Below, in pieces: positions 32,991-41,148 of a DNA stretch of 64,000 bases. Positions within the stretch are counted from its first letter, which is position 1. Each line of letters starts with the position of its first letter. Both the position numbers and the translations under genes were made by a program. The DNA is from JBGAPI01 sp044221335 (lineage in GTDB: Bacteria; Pseudomonadota; Gammaproteobacteria; Xanthomonadales; Ahniellaceae): contig JBGAPI010000017.1 of NCBI GenBank assembly GCA_044221335.1, forward strand, positions 31,390 to 95,389. Reading direction: 5' to 3'. The notes under the pieces were generated by a model. It saw only the letters and a program-made list of their open reading frames with translations. It had not been told where the DNA came from and searched no databases.

Positions 32991-34877
32991 ATGACTGTGC
33001 GATCGCTTCGAACGTTGCTGGCCGCTTTCCTGCCGCTCCTGGTGATCGTATCGGGGGAGTGCGCCGCGCAGGATGGTTTCGGCTATATCGGCGGTGACCA
33101 GCAGGTCGCTCCCCCCTCGACCCGGCTGCCGCGGGCCCTGAGCGTGCGCGGGACGAGCCGGATCCTGCGCTACACCATCGTCAGCGACGGCACGGGGGGT
33201 GCCGTACTCGGCAACGGCCGCCAGGAGGAGTACTTCGGTTTCCCGTTCGCGAACGAGGTGCACGAGCCTCTGACGTTCGGCCCGCGCGCGGGCGACGTGG
33301 TCGTCCATGCGTGCGCGAACGACTACCTGTCGACGATCTTCGGCCTGACGTTCGCCTGTGGAGATGTGGTGATCTTTCACCTGTCCGCTCGTCCCGACTG
33401 CCCGCTTTCGCCCCCGGCGGTCACGCTGGAAACCGAGGGTGCCGCGCGTACCGGCAGACGCGTCACCTTTTCCGCGATCGCCAGCTGCGGTGCCGGCGGA
33501 TTCACCTACCTGTGGGATCTCGACGGCGATGGCGTCACCGAATGGACGAGCCAGTCGAACCAGCGGACCGTCTACGTCGCCGAGACCCCGGTCGGGACGC
33601 CGACCGTGCGCGTGCGCGACGCGGCCGGCGCAGAGGCCATCGGCGAACTGGCGGTCCACCGCCAGGCGCCGCGCCTGGTGGCCGTGGCCGCCGACGTAGC
33701 GACGGAGGAATGCGGCGATGGCGATGGATTTGCCGAGCCGGGCGAGCGCTGGCGAGTGCCGGTACGGATCACCAACCAGGGTGACCTCGCCGCCTCCGAG
33801 GGTCTCGCGCTGTTCTCCGGAGCGATCGAGGCGGAGATCGGCAACGGCTCCGGTCCGAGGGGCGACCTCGTCGTCGAGACGCCGATCGTCGATGTCTTCG
33901 ACCTGTCGCCGTCAGTCTCCACGACGGTCAGCGTGGTCGTGCGCCTGAATCCTGACGCGGCCTGCGGCAGCACCCAGGAGCTGAGCCTGCTGGGCAGCAT
34001 CGATGCCAACGGACCCGCCGGCGGCACCAGCGCGGTCGCCCGCTTCACGCTGCCGCCGGCCGATCGCTGCCAGGTCAGCCGTCGCTGTCCCGTCGTCGTG
34101 TCCCCGACGGTCGCGCCGGTGGCGGGCGACTTCATCGACCGTCAGCAGCAGGACAACTGGCTGGGCGTCAGCCTTCCGTCGGGGCCGGCGGGCGAACGGA
34201 TCTTTTCCGCTCTTTGGAGTACCGGGGACGCGCGGCAGCTGCCGACCTGGTATTCGCTGCAGGCGCCGCTGACCGGCACGGGGGTAGTCGCGCCGATCGA
34301 GCGCTACACGCTGGACCTCGCTGCCCCGGAGTTCGCGGTCACGCATCGCACCGTCGGGCGCGCGGTGCTCGCGATGCGCGATCCCGAACACCTCCTCTTC
34401 CATTGGTACCTGTTCGGCCGGCGCGGCACCGAATCCCTGAGACGCGCGGTGTCGAATCCAGGCCCGGCGCGCTATGCGGGCGCCTGGTACAACAGCGCCG
34501 AAGCCGGGACGGGACTGTTCATCACGCCCTACCTGACCGAACCCAACGCCGACCTCGGCCTCGCCGTGAGCCACTTCCTCTACGACGCTCATGGACAGCC
34601 GGTCTGGGCCCGATCGTTCGGGCCGCTGGTTCGCGACGCCGCCGGCACCGAATCGTTCGATGCCCAGGCGGAGGTGTCCATCAGCGTCTCCTGCCCGGGC
34701 TGTGCCTACAGCGGTGAAATCGTCGACAAGCTCCGGAAGTCCGGCACGACCCGGCTGACGTTCGGCGCCGACTCCGATCCCCGCTTCGGTACCGAGATCG
34801 TGCTGCCGTTTCCGCTGGAAGGCGCGTGGTCCCGCGCGGGTCTGCCGATCGTGAACCTGGCGAAGCCCAATCCTTAG
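32991..34877 (+). CDS. Secreted protein with a PKD-like domain, unknown function
   Basis: A 628-residue exported protein. Signal peptide LRTLLAAFLPLLVIVSGECA-AQ. A PKD-like domain occupies about 145-225 (AARTGRRVTFSAIASCGAGG, YLWDLDGDGVTEW), followed by beta-rich sequence and a C-terminal domain (NPGPARYAGAWYNSAEAGTG, LFITPYLTEPNADLGLAVS, FLYDAHGQPVWARS) of a type common in secreted Xanthomonadales proteins. Four or more paired cysteines suggest disulfides. No catalytic motif is recognised. ATG 32991 has a strong ribosome site; the stop overlaps the convergent PARG-like gene by 4 bp. Confidence 0.82.
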   Translation: MTVRSLRTLLAAFLPLLVIVSGECAAQDGFGYIGGDQQVAPPSTRLPRALSVRGTSRILRYTIVSDGTGGAVLGNGRQEEYFGFPFANEVHEPLTFGPRAGDVVVHACANDYLSTIFGLTFACGDVVIFHLSARPDCPLSPPAVTLETEGAARTGRRVTFSAIASCGAGGFTYLWDLDGDGVTEWTSQSNQRTVYVAETPVGTPTVRVRDAAGAEAIGELAVHRQAPRLVAVAADVATEECGDGDGFAEPGERWRVPVRITNQGDLAASEGLALFSGAIEAEIGNGSGPRGDLVVETPIVDVFDLSPSVSTTVSVVVRLNPDAACGSTQELSLLGSIDANGPAGGTSAVARFTLPPADRCQVSRRCPVVVSPTVAPVAGDFIDRQQQDNWLGVSLPSGPAGERIFSALWSTGDARQLPTWYSLQAPLTGTGVVAPIERYTLDLAAPEFAVTHRTVGRAVLAMRDPEHLLFHWYLFGRRGTESLRRAVSNPGPARYAGAWYNSAEAGTGLFITPYLTEPNADLGLAVSHFLYDAHGQPVWARSFGPLVRDAAGTESFDAQAEVSISVSCPGCAYSGEIVDKLRKSGTTRLTFGADSDPRFGTEIVLPFPLEGAWSRAGLPIVNLAKPNP

Positions 34878-35773
34878 AACGCGTCTCGGCGACGCGCTGT
34901 CCCGGCCGCTTCCACCATGGGCTTGAGGACGCGCGCAAAGCTGGCGTGGTTGTCCGGCCCGTAGCCGGCATGAAAGATGGCGATGGCGACGAGTCCGAGT
35001 CGATCCTGCCGGACGAGGATCTCCTCGCCGAAGATCCGTGCCACCTGCTCGGCGGGATTGCGGAAGGCGCCACAACCGAGCGCCCCGAGCACGGCGTTTC
35101 GGACGTCGTGATGAATCAGCGTATCGAGCAGGGCGGAGATGCGCCGGCGCGCCTCGTCAGGGTCGAACGGGCGGCCGTCGCGAAGGTCCACGGCGGCCGC
35201 GCGCAGTTCGAGGAAGGGAAAGACCTCGCTGTCATCGAGCCAGCGGTAGCCGAGATCCTGCCGCGAACGGTCCTCGCGTCCCCGGATGCACACGCGCGGC
35301 TGATCGGGGTCGAGGTAGACCCGACCGTCCTGTCCGGAGATCAGCCGGGTCATCGCGGCGCTGTAGCGGTCGGTGGCACGGTCGTATTCGGGGGCGTCGA
35401 CATGGAAATGGCAGTCGCTGCGCCGGAACATGTTCTCCTCCTGCGCGACTGCACCCTCGACGTAGGCGCCGCCGGGCACGTAGGCATTCGCCATGTTGAG
35501 CACGGCGAATCGGACGCCGTGGCTCCGGGTCAGGTCCGCGGTGACCTCGCCCCAGTCGCCGGCGATGACGCGGAGCTCGAAGGGCGGGTCCGGGGTCGCG
35601 GCGGCGGCGCGCCAGCGGGCGAGGTTCCGCTCGGCGCGTTCGAGGTAGTAGGCGCGGCGCTTGGACAGCACCGCCAGCGTCTCCGCCAGGACGCGTCGGC
35701 GCTGGGCGCTGCCGGGGTCTCCGTAGCCAAGCGCGAAGGCGACGGCATCGGGACACAGGGGTCTGCCGGTCAT
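34874..35773 (-). CDS. TIGR02452-type poly(ADP-ribose) glycohydrolase-like protein
   Basis: A 299-residue macrodomain enzyme of the microbial PARG type. The PARG signature is clear at about 90-115: VLNMANAYVPGGAYVEGAVA followed by QEENMFRRS, the two glutamates being the catalytic pair. A second ADP-ribose-binding segment is VRNAVLGALGCGAFRNPAEQ. Members hydrolyse ADP-ribose chains or related ADP-ribosyl bonds; no ADP-ribosyltransferase gene is visible nearby, so the natural substrate is open. ATG 35773 overlaps the stop of an upstream interrupted small reading frame (ATGA). Confidence 0.88.
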   Translation of the reverse strand: MTGRPLCPDAVAFALGYGDPGSAQRRRVLAETLAVLSKRRAYYLERAERNLARWRAAAATPDPPFELRVIAGDWGEVTADLTRSHGVRFAVLNMANAYVPGGAYVEGAVAQEENMFRRSDCHFHVDAPEYDRATDRYSAAMTRLISGQDGRVYLDPDQPRVCIRGREDRSRQDLGYRWLDDSEVFPFLELRAAAVDLRDGRPFDPDEARRRISALLDTLIHHDVRNAVLGALGCGAFRNPAEQVARIFGEEILVRQDRLGLVAIAIFHAGYGPDNHASFARVLKPMVEAAGTARRRDAF

Positions 35774-36045
35774 TTCGGAGCCTCGAGAGTGAAGGTGCGG
35801 GCAATTCTCTCCTGTGCCAGGCCCAGCGCGCGGCAAGGGATCCGGGTGAACGTGATGAGCCGGGTCTCGCAGGCGGCGATGCCGGCGAAGTTGACGACGG
35901 CGAAGGTCGTGCGGGAGATCCGGAACAGCCGCGCGCGGAGGGGCTACCGCGGGTCCGGCCCGAATACTGCGGGCGCGACCCCGACGGACAGCCGGCGGTA
36001 GTCGAGCGCCAGGCAACGGGGCAGGATCGCCTCCCGGTTCGCCAT
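35770..36045 (-). pseudogene. Small reading frame interrupted by one TAG, coupled to the PARG-like gene
   Basis: From ATG 36045 the frame encodes MANREAILPRCLALDYRRLS and continues to a TAG at 35946-35944 (33 residues). The same frame then runs on for 57 codons (FRISRTTFAVVNFAGIAA, LITFTRIPCRALGLAQERIA) to a TGA overlapping the next ATG. Third positions are nearly all G or C on both sides of the TAG, a strong coding signal in this genome. I read it as a 92-codon gene broken by a nonsense mutation, or a recoded one. The family is unknown. Confidence 0.55.
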
Positions 36046-36094
36046 CGCATCACTCCGCGCATGCCGCAATCCGCGGAGTGCGTCGGGACGCGGC

Positions 36095-36757
36095 CTACGA
36101 GCCCGCGATGTTCGAACCGGGCCCTGGGCCCTGTGCCCTGGGCCCTGTCACGGACCGCGAGCGGAGCGAGAACACGACGCGCAGGGCGAACAGCAATAGC
36201 AGCACCGAGAGGTAGATCCACGGATCGATCCGCCCGCTGTCCTTGCTCGCCCGCACCAGCCAGACGTAGTGCACGCAGGCCAGGACGCCGCTCGCGTAGA
36301 CGAGCCGGTGCAGCGTCGCCCAGCGCCGCCCGAGCCGACGCACCATCCCCTGCGTCGAGGTCAGGGCCAGCGGAATCAGCGTCAACCAGCAGGCGAAGCC
36401 GATCGTGATGTAGGGCCGTTTCGCGATGTCGGCGAAGATCTGCCGCCAGAACAGCCCGAGGTCGACGAACAGGTAGTTGGCGAAGTGGGCGCAGACATAG
36501 GCGAAGGCCCACAGGCCGAGCAGCCGGCGGAAGCGCACCAGCAGGTTCCAACCGGTGAGGCGACGCAGCGGCGTGATCGCGAGGCAGACGAGGAGCAGGC
36601 GCAGGCCCCAGCGGCCGGTCCGGTGGGTGATCATCGCGACCGGATCGGGGCCGAGCGTGCCCTGCGCGGTATCGACGATCAGCCAGAGCAGCGGCATCGC
36701 GCAGGCGAGCTGCGCCGCGGCCTTCAGCCAGAACATCCGGTTGCGGTACCAGGGCAT
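36095..36757 (-). CDS. msrQ: MsrQ, haem-binding membrane subunit of the periplasmic methionine sulfoxide reductase
   Basis: A 220-residue membrane protein with about six helices that passes electrons from the quinone pool to MsrP. Ligand-type histidines are in YVCAHFANYLF, TLHRLVYASG and LACVHYVWLV; KRPYITIGFACWLTLIPLA is typical of the family. Its ATG shares a base with the msrP stop (TGATG). The last residues (about SVTGPRAQGPGPGSNIAGS) are encoded by a GGGCCC-type repeat and are not part of the conserved fold. Confidence 0.93.
   Translation of the reverse strand: MPWYRNRMFWLKAAAQLACAMPLLWLIVDTAQGTLGPDPVAMITHRTGRWGLRLLLVCLAITPLRRLTGWNLLVRFRRLLGLWAFAYVCAHFANYLFVDLGLFWRQIFADIAKRPYITIGFACWLTLIPLALTSTQGMVRRLGRRWATLHRLVYASGVLACVHYVWLVRASKDSGRIDPWIYLSVLLLLFALRVVFSLRSRSVTGPRAQGPGPGSNIAGS
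36118..36150. repeat. GGGCCC/CAGGGC-type repeat inside the 3' end of msrQ
   Basis: CCGGGCCCTGGGCCC, TGTGCCC, TGGGCCCTG run together; the units match the arms of the hairpin element at 51944-52042 and the short copy at 46456. The repeat supplies the C-terminal tail of MsrQ. Confidence 0.7.
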
Positions 36758-37743
36758 CAGTAGTTCTTGCGCAGGTCCATGCCGGTGTAGAGGCTGGCGA
36801 CCTGCTCGGCGTAGCCGTTGAAGGGCAGGGTGGCGATGCGGTTGTCGAACAGCCCCTTGCCGGGAACGATGCGGCGCTCGCTCGCCTGGCTCCAGCGCGG
36901 ATGGTCGACCGCCGGATTGACGTTGGCGTAGAAGCCGTACTCGTCGCCGGCGATGTCGTTCCACAGCGTCCGCGGCTGCTGTTCGACGAAGTCGATCCGG
37001 ACGATCGCCTTGATTCCCTTGAAGCCGTACTTCCAGGGCACCACCAGGCGCAGCGGGGCGCCGCTCTGGTTCGGCAGCAGGTGCCCGTACATGCCGACCG
37101 CCAGGATCGCCAGCGGGTGCATCGCCTCGTCGATCCGGAGCCCCTCGCGATAGGGCCAGTCGTAGATGGTGTTCAGCTGGCCGGGCATGCGCTGCGGGTC
37201 CATCAGGCTGGTGAAGGCGACGTACTTCGCCTTGCTGGTGGGCGCGAAACGCGCCAGCACCTCGCCGAGCGGGATGCCGACCCACGGGATCACCATCGAC
37301 CAGGCCTCGACACAGCGCATCCGGTAGATCCGTTCCTCCAGCGCATGCGGCTTCAGCAGATCGTCCAGGTCGAGCGTGCCGGGCTTCTCGCACTCGCCGC
37401 CGATCGCGACCGTCCACGGCCGCGGTACGAACCGCGCCGATTTCACCGCAGGCTCGTCCTTGCCGGTGCCGAATTCGTAGTAGTTGTTGTAGTGGCTGGC
37501 GTCGTAGGCGGTGGTCTGGACGTCGCGGGTCGACAGCGGGCTCGGCGTCACGCCGTCGAGCTTCGCCGTGCCGAGCGGGTTCGCCGGCGCCGCCGCGGGC
37601 GGGTTGCCGTCGCTCCGGCCGCAGGCCCCGAGCCAGGCCGGCAGGGCAGCAAGCCCGGCGCCGAGCAGGCGGCGGCGCTGCCCGTGGACCGCCTCCGGGG
37701 TGATCTCGGAGGCGGCGATCGTCGGAATTCGGTAGACGGGCAT
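36757..37743 (-). CDS. msrP: MsrP, molybdopterin catalytic subunit of the periplasmic methionine sulfoxide reductase
   Basis: A 328-residue molybdoenzyme that repairs oxidised methionine in envelope proteins. A twin-arginine signal (GQRRRLLGAGLAALPAWLGA) is followed by Cys, so the precursor may be a Tat-exported lipoprotein (lipobox LGAC). The Mo-ligating Cys is in RMRCVEAWSMVIPWVG; GGECEKPGTLDLDDLL, YREGLRIDEAMHPL and RLVVPWKYGFKG are conserved. It is the first gene of msrP-msrQ. Confidence 0.94.
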   Translation of the reverse strand: MPVYRIPTIAASEITPEAVHGQRRRLLGAGLAALPAWLGACGRSDGNPPAAAPANPLGTAKLDGVTPSPLSTRDVQTTAYDASHYNNYYEFGTGKDEPAVKSARFVPRPWTVAIGGECEKPGTLDLDDLLKPHALEERIYRMRCVEAWSMVIPWVGIPLGEVLARFAPTSKAKYVAFTSLMDPQRMPGQLNTIYDWPYREGLRIDEAMHPLAILAVGMYGHLLPNQSGAPLRLVVPWKYGFKGIKAIVRIDFVEQQPRTLWNDIAGDEYGFYANVNPAVDHPRWSQASERRIVPGKGLFDNRIATLPFNGYAEQVASLYTGMDLRKNY

Positions 37744-37854
37744 GCTCGATACTCCCGGGGGGTCAAGCTCCTGGACCGGAGCAGCCTAGCGATCCTTGCA
37801 CCGGACTGCACTGCCGCGCCGGCTCGTGGCTGCGCCTATACTCCTGCGGCCACC

Positions 37855-40800
37855 ATGCTCGATCTCAGCGTCTTCAATTGCTCCCGCAGCGTCGTCGTCG
37901 TCATCCGTGTCGCCGACGGGATCGCTGTCGCGGCCAGCCCGGGCTTCGAGCGCGCGTCGGGCTACCGCGTCGACGAGCTGATCGGTCGCAGTCCCTTCGA
38001 TCTCGGGGTCTGGCGTGACGCCGCGATGCGCGCGCAGATGTACGAGGCGCTGCGCAGCCAGTCCTCGGCGCGCGCGATGGCAGTCGAGATGGTCGCGCGC
38101 GACGGCAGCGCGATCCCGATCATCATGTCGGCCGAGCTGATCGAGGTCGACGGCGGCCCGCACGTCTTCTGCCTGATGCAGCCCACCGAAAGCGCGCAGA
38201 CGGACGCGCGACCGGTCGACGGCTACCGCAACCTGTTCCTCGAGGCGGCCGAGGGCATCTACCGCAGCTTTCCCGGTGGCCGCTTCGTCGACGCCAACCC
38301 GGCGATGGCGCGGATCTTAGGCTATCCCTCCGCGGCCGCGATGCTGGCCGACGAGCACACCACCGCGGTCAGCTTCTACGTCGACCCCGAACACGGCCGC
38401 CGCCTGCACGACGAACAGCTGAGGAGCGGCCGGATCGACAACGTGGTCTCGCGGATCCGCAACCGCGAGGGCAAGCTGCTGTGGCTCCGGGAGAACGCGC
38501 GGGTGGTGCGCGACGCCGCCGGCAATGCACTGTTCTTCGAGGGCACGGTGTTCGACATCAGCTCCGAGGTCGAGGCGCGCGAGGCGCTGCGGCAGTCCGA
38601 GCAGCTCTACCGCACCCTGGTCGACAACATCACCGACGGCGTGTTCCTGATGCAGCAGGGCAAGCTGCGGGTCGCCAACCAGGCACTGGCGCGGGTGCTG
38701 GGCGTGCCGCTGGAGGGCATGGAACAGCTCGACTACCTCGACTATGTCGCCGAGGGTTTCAAGGCGGCGCAGGCCGAACGGCGGAGGATCCGCGAGTCCG
38801 GTTCCGGCGAAGTGTTCACCCACGAATTGAAGCTGCGGCGCCCCGACGGCAGCGAAGTGCTGCTGTCGGTGCGCTCCGCCGGGGTGCTGTACGACGGCGT
38901 GATCTCGAGCACCGGCGTGGTCCGGGACATCACCGCCGAGCACGCGCGCCAGCAGGCGCTGGAGCAGGCCGAACGCAAGTACCGCGAACTGTTCGAGAAC
39001 TCGCCGGCCGGGCTGTTCCAGAGTGCGATGGACGGCAGCGTGCTCGAGATCAACCGGCGGATGGCGCAGATGCTGGGCTGGGACGATGTCGCCGAGCTGC
39101 GTTCGCGGATCGGCAACATGCTCGAGGTCTACGCCGACCCGGAGGAACGCGCCGTGACGACCGCGCGTTGCCTCGCCGACGGTCGGGTCGACGCGTATCC
39201 GACCCGGGTGAAGCGGCGCGACGGCAGCATCATGTGGGTGCAGGTCGACGTCCGGGTGGTGCGCGACGATGCCGGCACGCCGTTGTACTTCGAGGGCTCG
39301 GTGTCCGACATCGACGCCAAGCGCCGCTTCGAACAGGCGCTGCAGCGTTCGGAGGAGAAATACCGGGCGCTGATCGAGCACGCCCAGGTCGGCGTGTTCG
39401 TGCTCAACTTCGCGCAGATCACCTACGTCAACCACGCGTTCCAGTCGCTGGTGGGCATCCACGAGACCGAGATCATCGGCCGCAGCTTCTTCGACTTCCT
39501 CGCGCCGGAGTCGCGACCCGCGGCCGAAGAGCGCCAGCGCCTGCGCCGCGAGGGCCGGACGGTGCCTCCGACCTACGAGACCTGCCTGCTGCATCGCGAC
39601 GGCGCGCGGGTCTACATCAACGTCAGCGCCGGCATGGTCGACATCGACGGCGTGCCGCACCTGATGGGCACCGCGCTCGACGTGACCCGGCAGCGCCAGG
39701 CCGAGCAGCGCCTGCTGTTCAACGCGACCCATGACGCCCTGACCGGCCTGCCGAACCGCACGCTGTTCCAGGAGCGTCTCGACAAGGTCCTGTTCGCCAG
39801 CCGCTCCGGGGTGACGCCGGCCTACGCCGTGCTGTTCCTCGACCTCGACGGCTTCAAGCTGGTCAACGACAGCCTCGGTCACGCCGCCGGCGATCGCCTG
39901 CTGATCGCGATCGCCGAGAAGCTGTCGGTGCTGCTCGCCTCCGAGGCGCTGATCGCACGCTACGGCGGCGACGAATTCACCCTGCTGCCGCACGGCGAGT
40001 GCGACGCGGTGAGGGCCGTGCAGATCGCCGAGCGCGTGCTGGGCCAGTTCGCCTCGTCGTTCGACATCGGCGGCCACCAGGTGTTCTCCGGCTGCTCGAT
40101 GGGCATCGTGCTGGGCCGCCCCGAGTACCGCTCGCCCGACCAGGTGCTGCGCGACGCCGACACGGCGATGTACCGCGCCAAGGCCGCCGGCAAGGCCAAC
40201 TACGTGATCTTCGACGAGCGCATGCACGCCTCCGCGCGGCGCCGCTTCCAGGTCGAGACCGATCTGCGCCTGGCGCTGGAGCGCAACGAGTTCCGCGTCC
40301 ACTACCAGCCGATCATCCGCCTCGACGACGCCCGCGTGGTCGGCTGCGAGGCGCTGGTGCGCTGGCAGCATCCGGAGCGCGGGCTGCTGACCCCGATCGA
40401 CTTCCTCGAGATCGCGGAGGAGGCGGGGCTGATCGCCGAGATCGACTGGTGGGTGATGGGCGAGGCCTGTCACCAGCTCGCCCGCTGGCGCCGGCAGTTC
40501 CCCGAGCACGCGGGCCTGAAGCTCAACATCAACGTCGACGAGAAGCAGCTGTCGGACCGCAACATCGGCGCCAACATCTCGGCGATCCTGCGGGCCACCG
40601 GGGCCGATCCCGACGCGGTCTCGCTGGAGATCACCGAGACCATCTTCCGTACCGGTCGCGGCCAGGCCGGCGCGATCCTCTCGGCGCTCAAGGCGACCGG
40701 CGTGCACCTGGTCGTGGACGACTTCGGCACAGGCTATTCCTCGCTCGATTCCTTCGCCTCCTCGCCGTTCGACGCGCTGAAGGTCGACCGCAGTTTCGTG

Positions 40801-41025
40801 ATGGACATGGAGACCAACCGCCGCCACCTGGCGATCGTCCGCACCATCACCGGCTTCGCCGAGGACCTCGGCCTCGCATTGACGGCGGAGGGCGTCGAGA
40901 CTCCGGGTCAGGCCAAGCTGCTGCGCGACATGGGCTGCGCCACGGCGCAGGGGAATCTCTTCTCGAAGCCGCTGGATGTGGCGGCGATGGAGAAGCTGCT
41001 GGGCGGCGGCCTGGTGGTGGCGTAG
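37855..41025 (+). CDS. Cytoplasmic multi-PAS GGDEF-EAL c-di-GMP enzyme
   Basis: A 1056-residue protein with no membrane helix. Five consecutive PAS-type sensor domains fill about residues 1-620 (boundaries seen at GYRVDELIGRSPFD, YRNLFLEAAEGIYR, YRTLVDNITDGVF, YRELFENSPAGLF, YRALIEHAQVGVF). A GGDEF domain follows (DALTGLPNRTLF; intact GGDEF about 703, no RxxD inhibition site) and then an EAL domain (EALVRW about 831, DDFGTGYSS, KVDRSF, EGVETPGQA). Both catalytic motifs look intact, so it may both make and degrade c-di-GMP. ATG 37855 starts the first PAS; its TAG stop is in a GTAG repeat. Divergent from msrP. Confidence 0.93.
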   Translation: MLDLSVFNCSRSVVVVIRVADGIAVAASPGFERASGYRVDELIGRSPFDLGVWRDAAMRAQMYEALRSQSSARAMAVEMVARDGSAIPIIMSAELIEVDGGPHVFCLMQPTESAQTDARPVDGYRNLFLEAAEGIYRSFPGGRFVDANPAMARILGYPSAAAMLADEHTTAVSFYVDPEHGRRLHDEQLRSGRIDNVVSRIRNREGKLLWLRENARVVRDAAGNALFFEGTVFDISSEVEAREALRQSEQLYRTLVDNITDGVFLMQQGKLRVANQALARVLGVPLEGMEQLDYLDYVAEGFKAAQAERRRIRESGSGEVFTHELKLRRPDGSEVLLSVRSAGVLYDGVISSTGVVRDITAEHARQQALEQAERKYRELFENSPAGLFQSAMDGSVLEINRRMAQMLGWDDVAELRSRIGNMLEVYADPEERAVTTARCLADGRVDAYPTRVKRRDGSIMWVQVDVRVVRDDAGTPLYFEGSVSDIDAKRRFEQALQRSEEKYRALIEHAQVGVFVLNFAQITYVNHAFQSLVGIHETEIIGRSFFDFLAPESRPAAEERQRLRREGRTVPPTYETCLLHRDGARVYINVSAGMVDIDGVPHLMGTALDVTRQRQAEQRLLFNATHDALTGLPNRTLFQERLDKVLFASRSGVTPAYAVLFLDLDGFKLVNDSLGHAAGDRLLIAIAEKLSVLLASEALIARYGGDEFTLLPHGECDAVRAVQIAERVLGQFASSFDIGGHQVFSGCSMGIVLGRPEYRSPDQVLRDADTAMYRAKAAGKANYVIFDERMHASARRRFQVETDLRLALERNEFRVHYQPIIRLDDARVVGCEALVRWQHPERGLLTPIDFLEIAEEAGLIAEIDWWVMGEACHQLARWRRQFPEHAGLKLNINVDEKQLSDRNIGANISAILRATGADPDAVSLEITETIFRTGRGQAGAILSALKATGVHLVVDDFGTGYSSLDSFASSPFDALKVDRSFVMDMETNRRHLAIVRTITGFAEDLGLALTAEGVETPGQAKLLRDMGCATAQGNLFSKPLDVAAMEKLLGGGLVVA

Positions 41026-41042
41026 GGCGCGCACTGCGCGCC
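41022..41042 (+). repeat. GTAG-headed REP palindrome, copy 3
   Basis: GTAG then GGCGCGC-ACT-GCGCGCC. Same frame as copy 1 (head, 7-bp stem, ACT loop) but with different stem bases kept complementary. Its TAG (41023-41025) is the stop codon of the GGDEF-EAL gene. The following CATCGCGATGC also follows copy 1. Confidence 0.8.
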
Positions 41043-41062
41043 ATCGCGATGCACCTCGCAAC

Positions 41063-41083
41063 GGCGGCAGATGGCCGCCCTAC
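41063..41083 (-). repeat. GTAG-headed REP palindrome, copy 4
   Basis: On the minus strand GTAG, GGCGGC, CATCT, GCCGCC: an inverted partner to copy 3 with a 5-nt loop, 20 bp away. The pair would fold into a larger structure. Confidence 0.75.
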
Positions 41084-41148
41084 GACGCGGCGCCTCGCCA
41101 AGACGGCTGTGGTGGCTGCGGCTGAAGCTGTTCCCGCCGGAAGCCGCG

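Noticed and set aside
37786..41061. Minus-strand frames opposite the GGDEF-EAL gene
   Set aside because: They show no domain and mirror the repetitive PAS composition.
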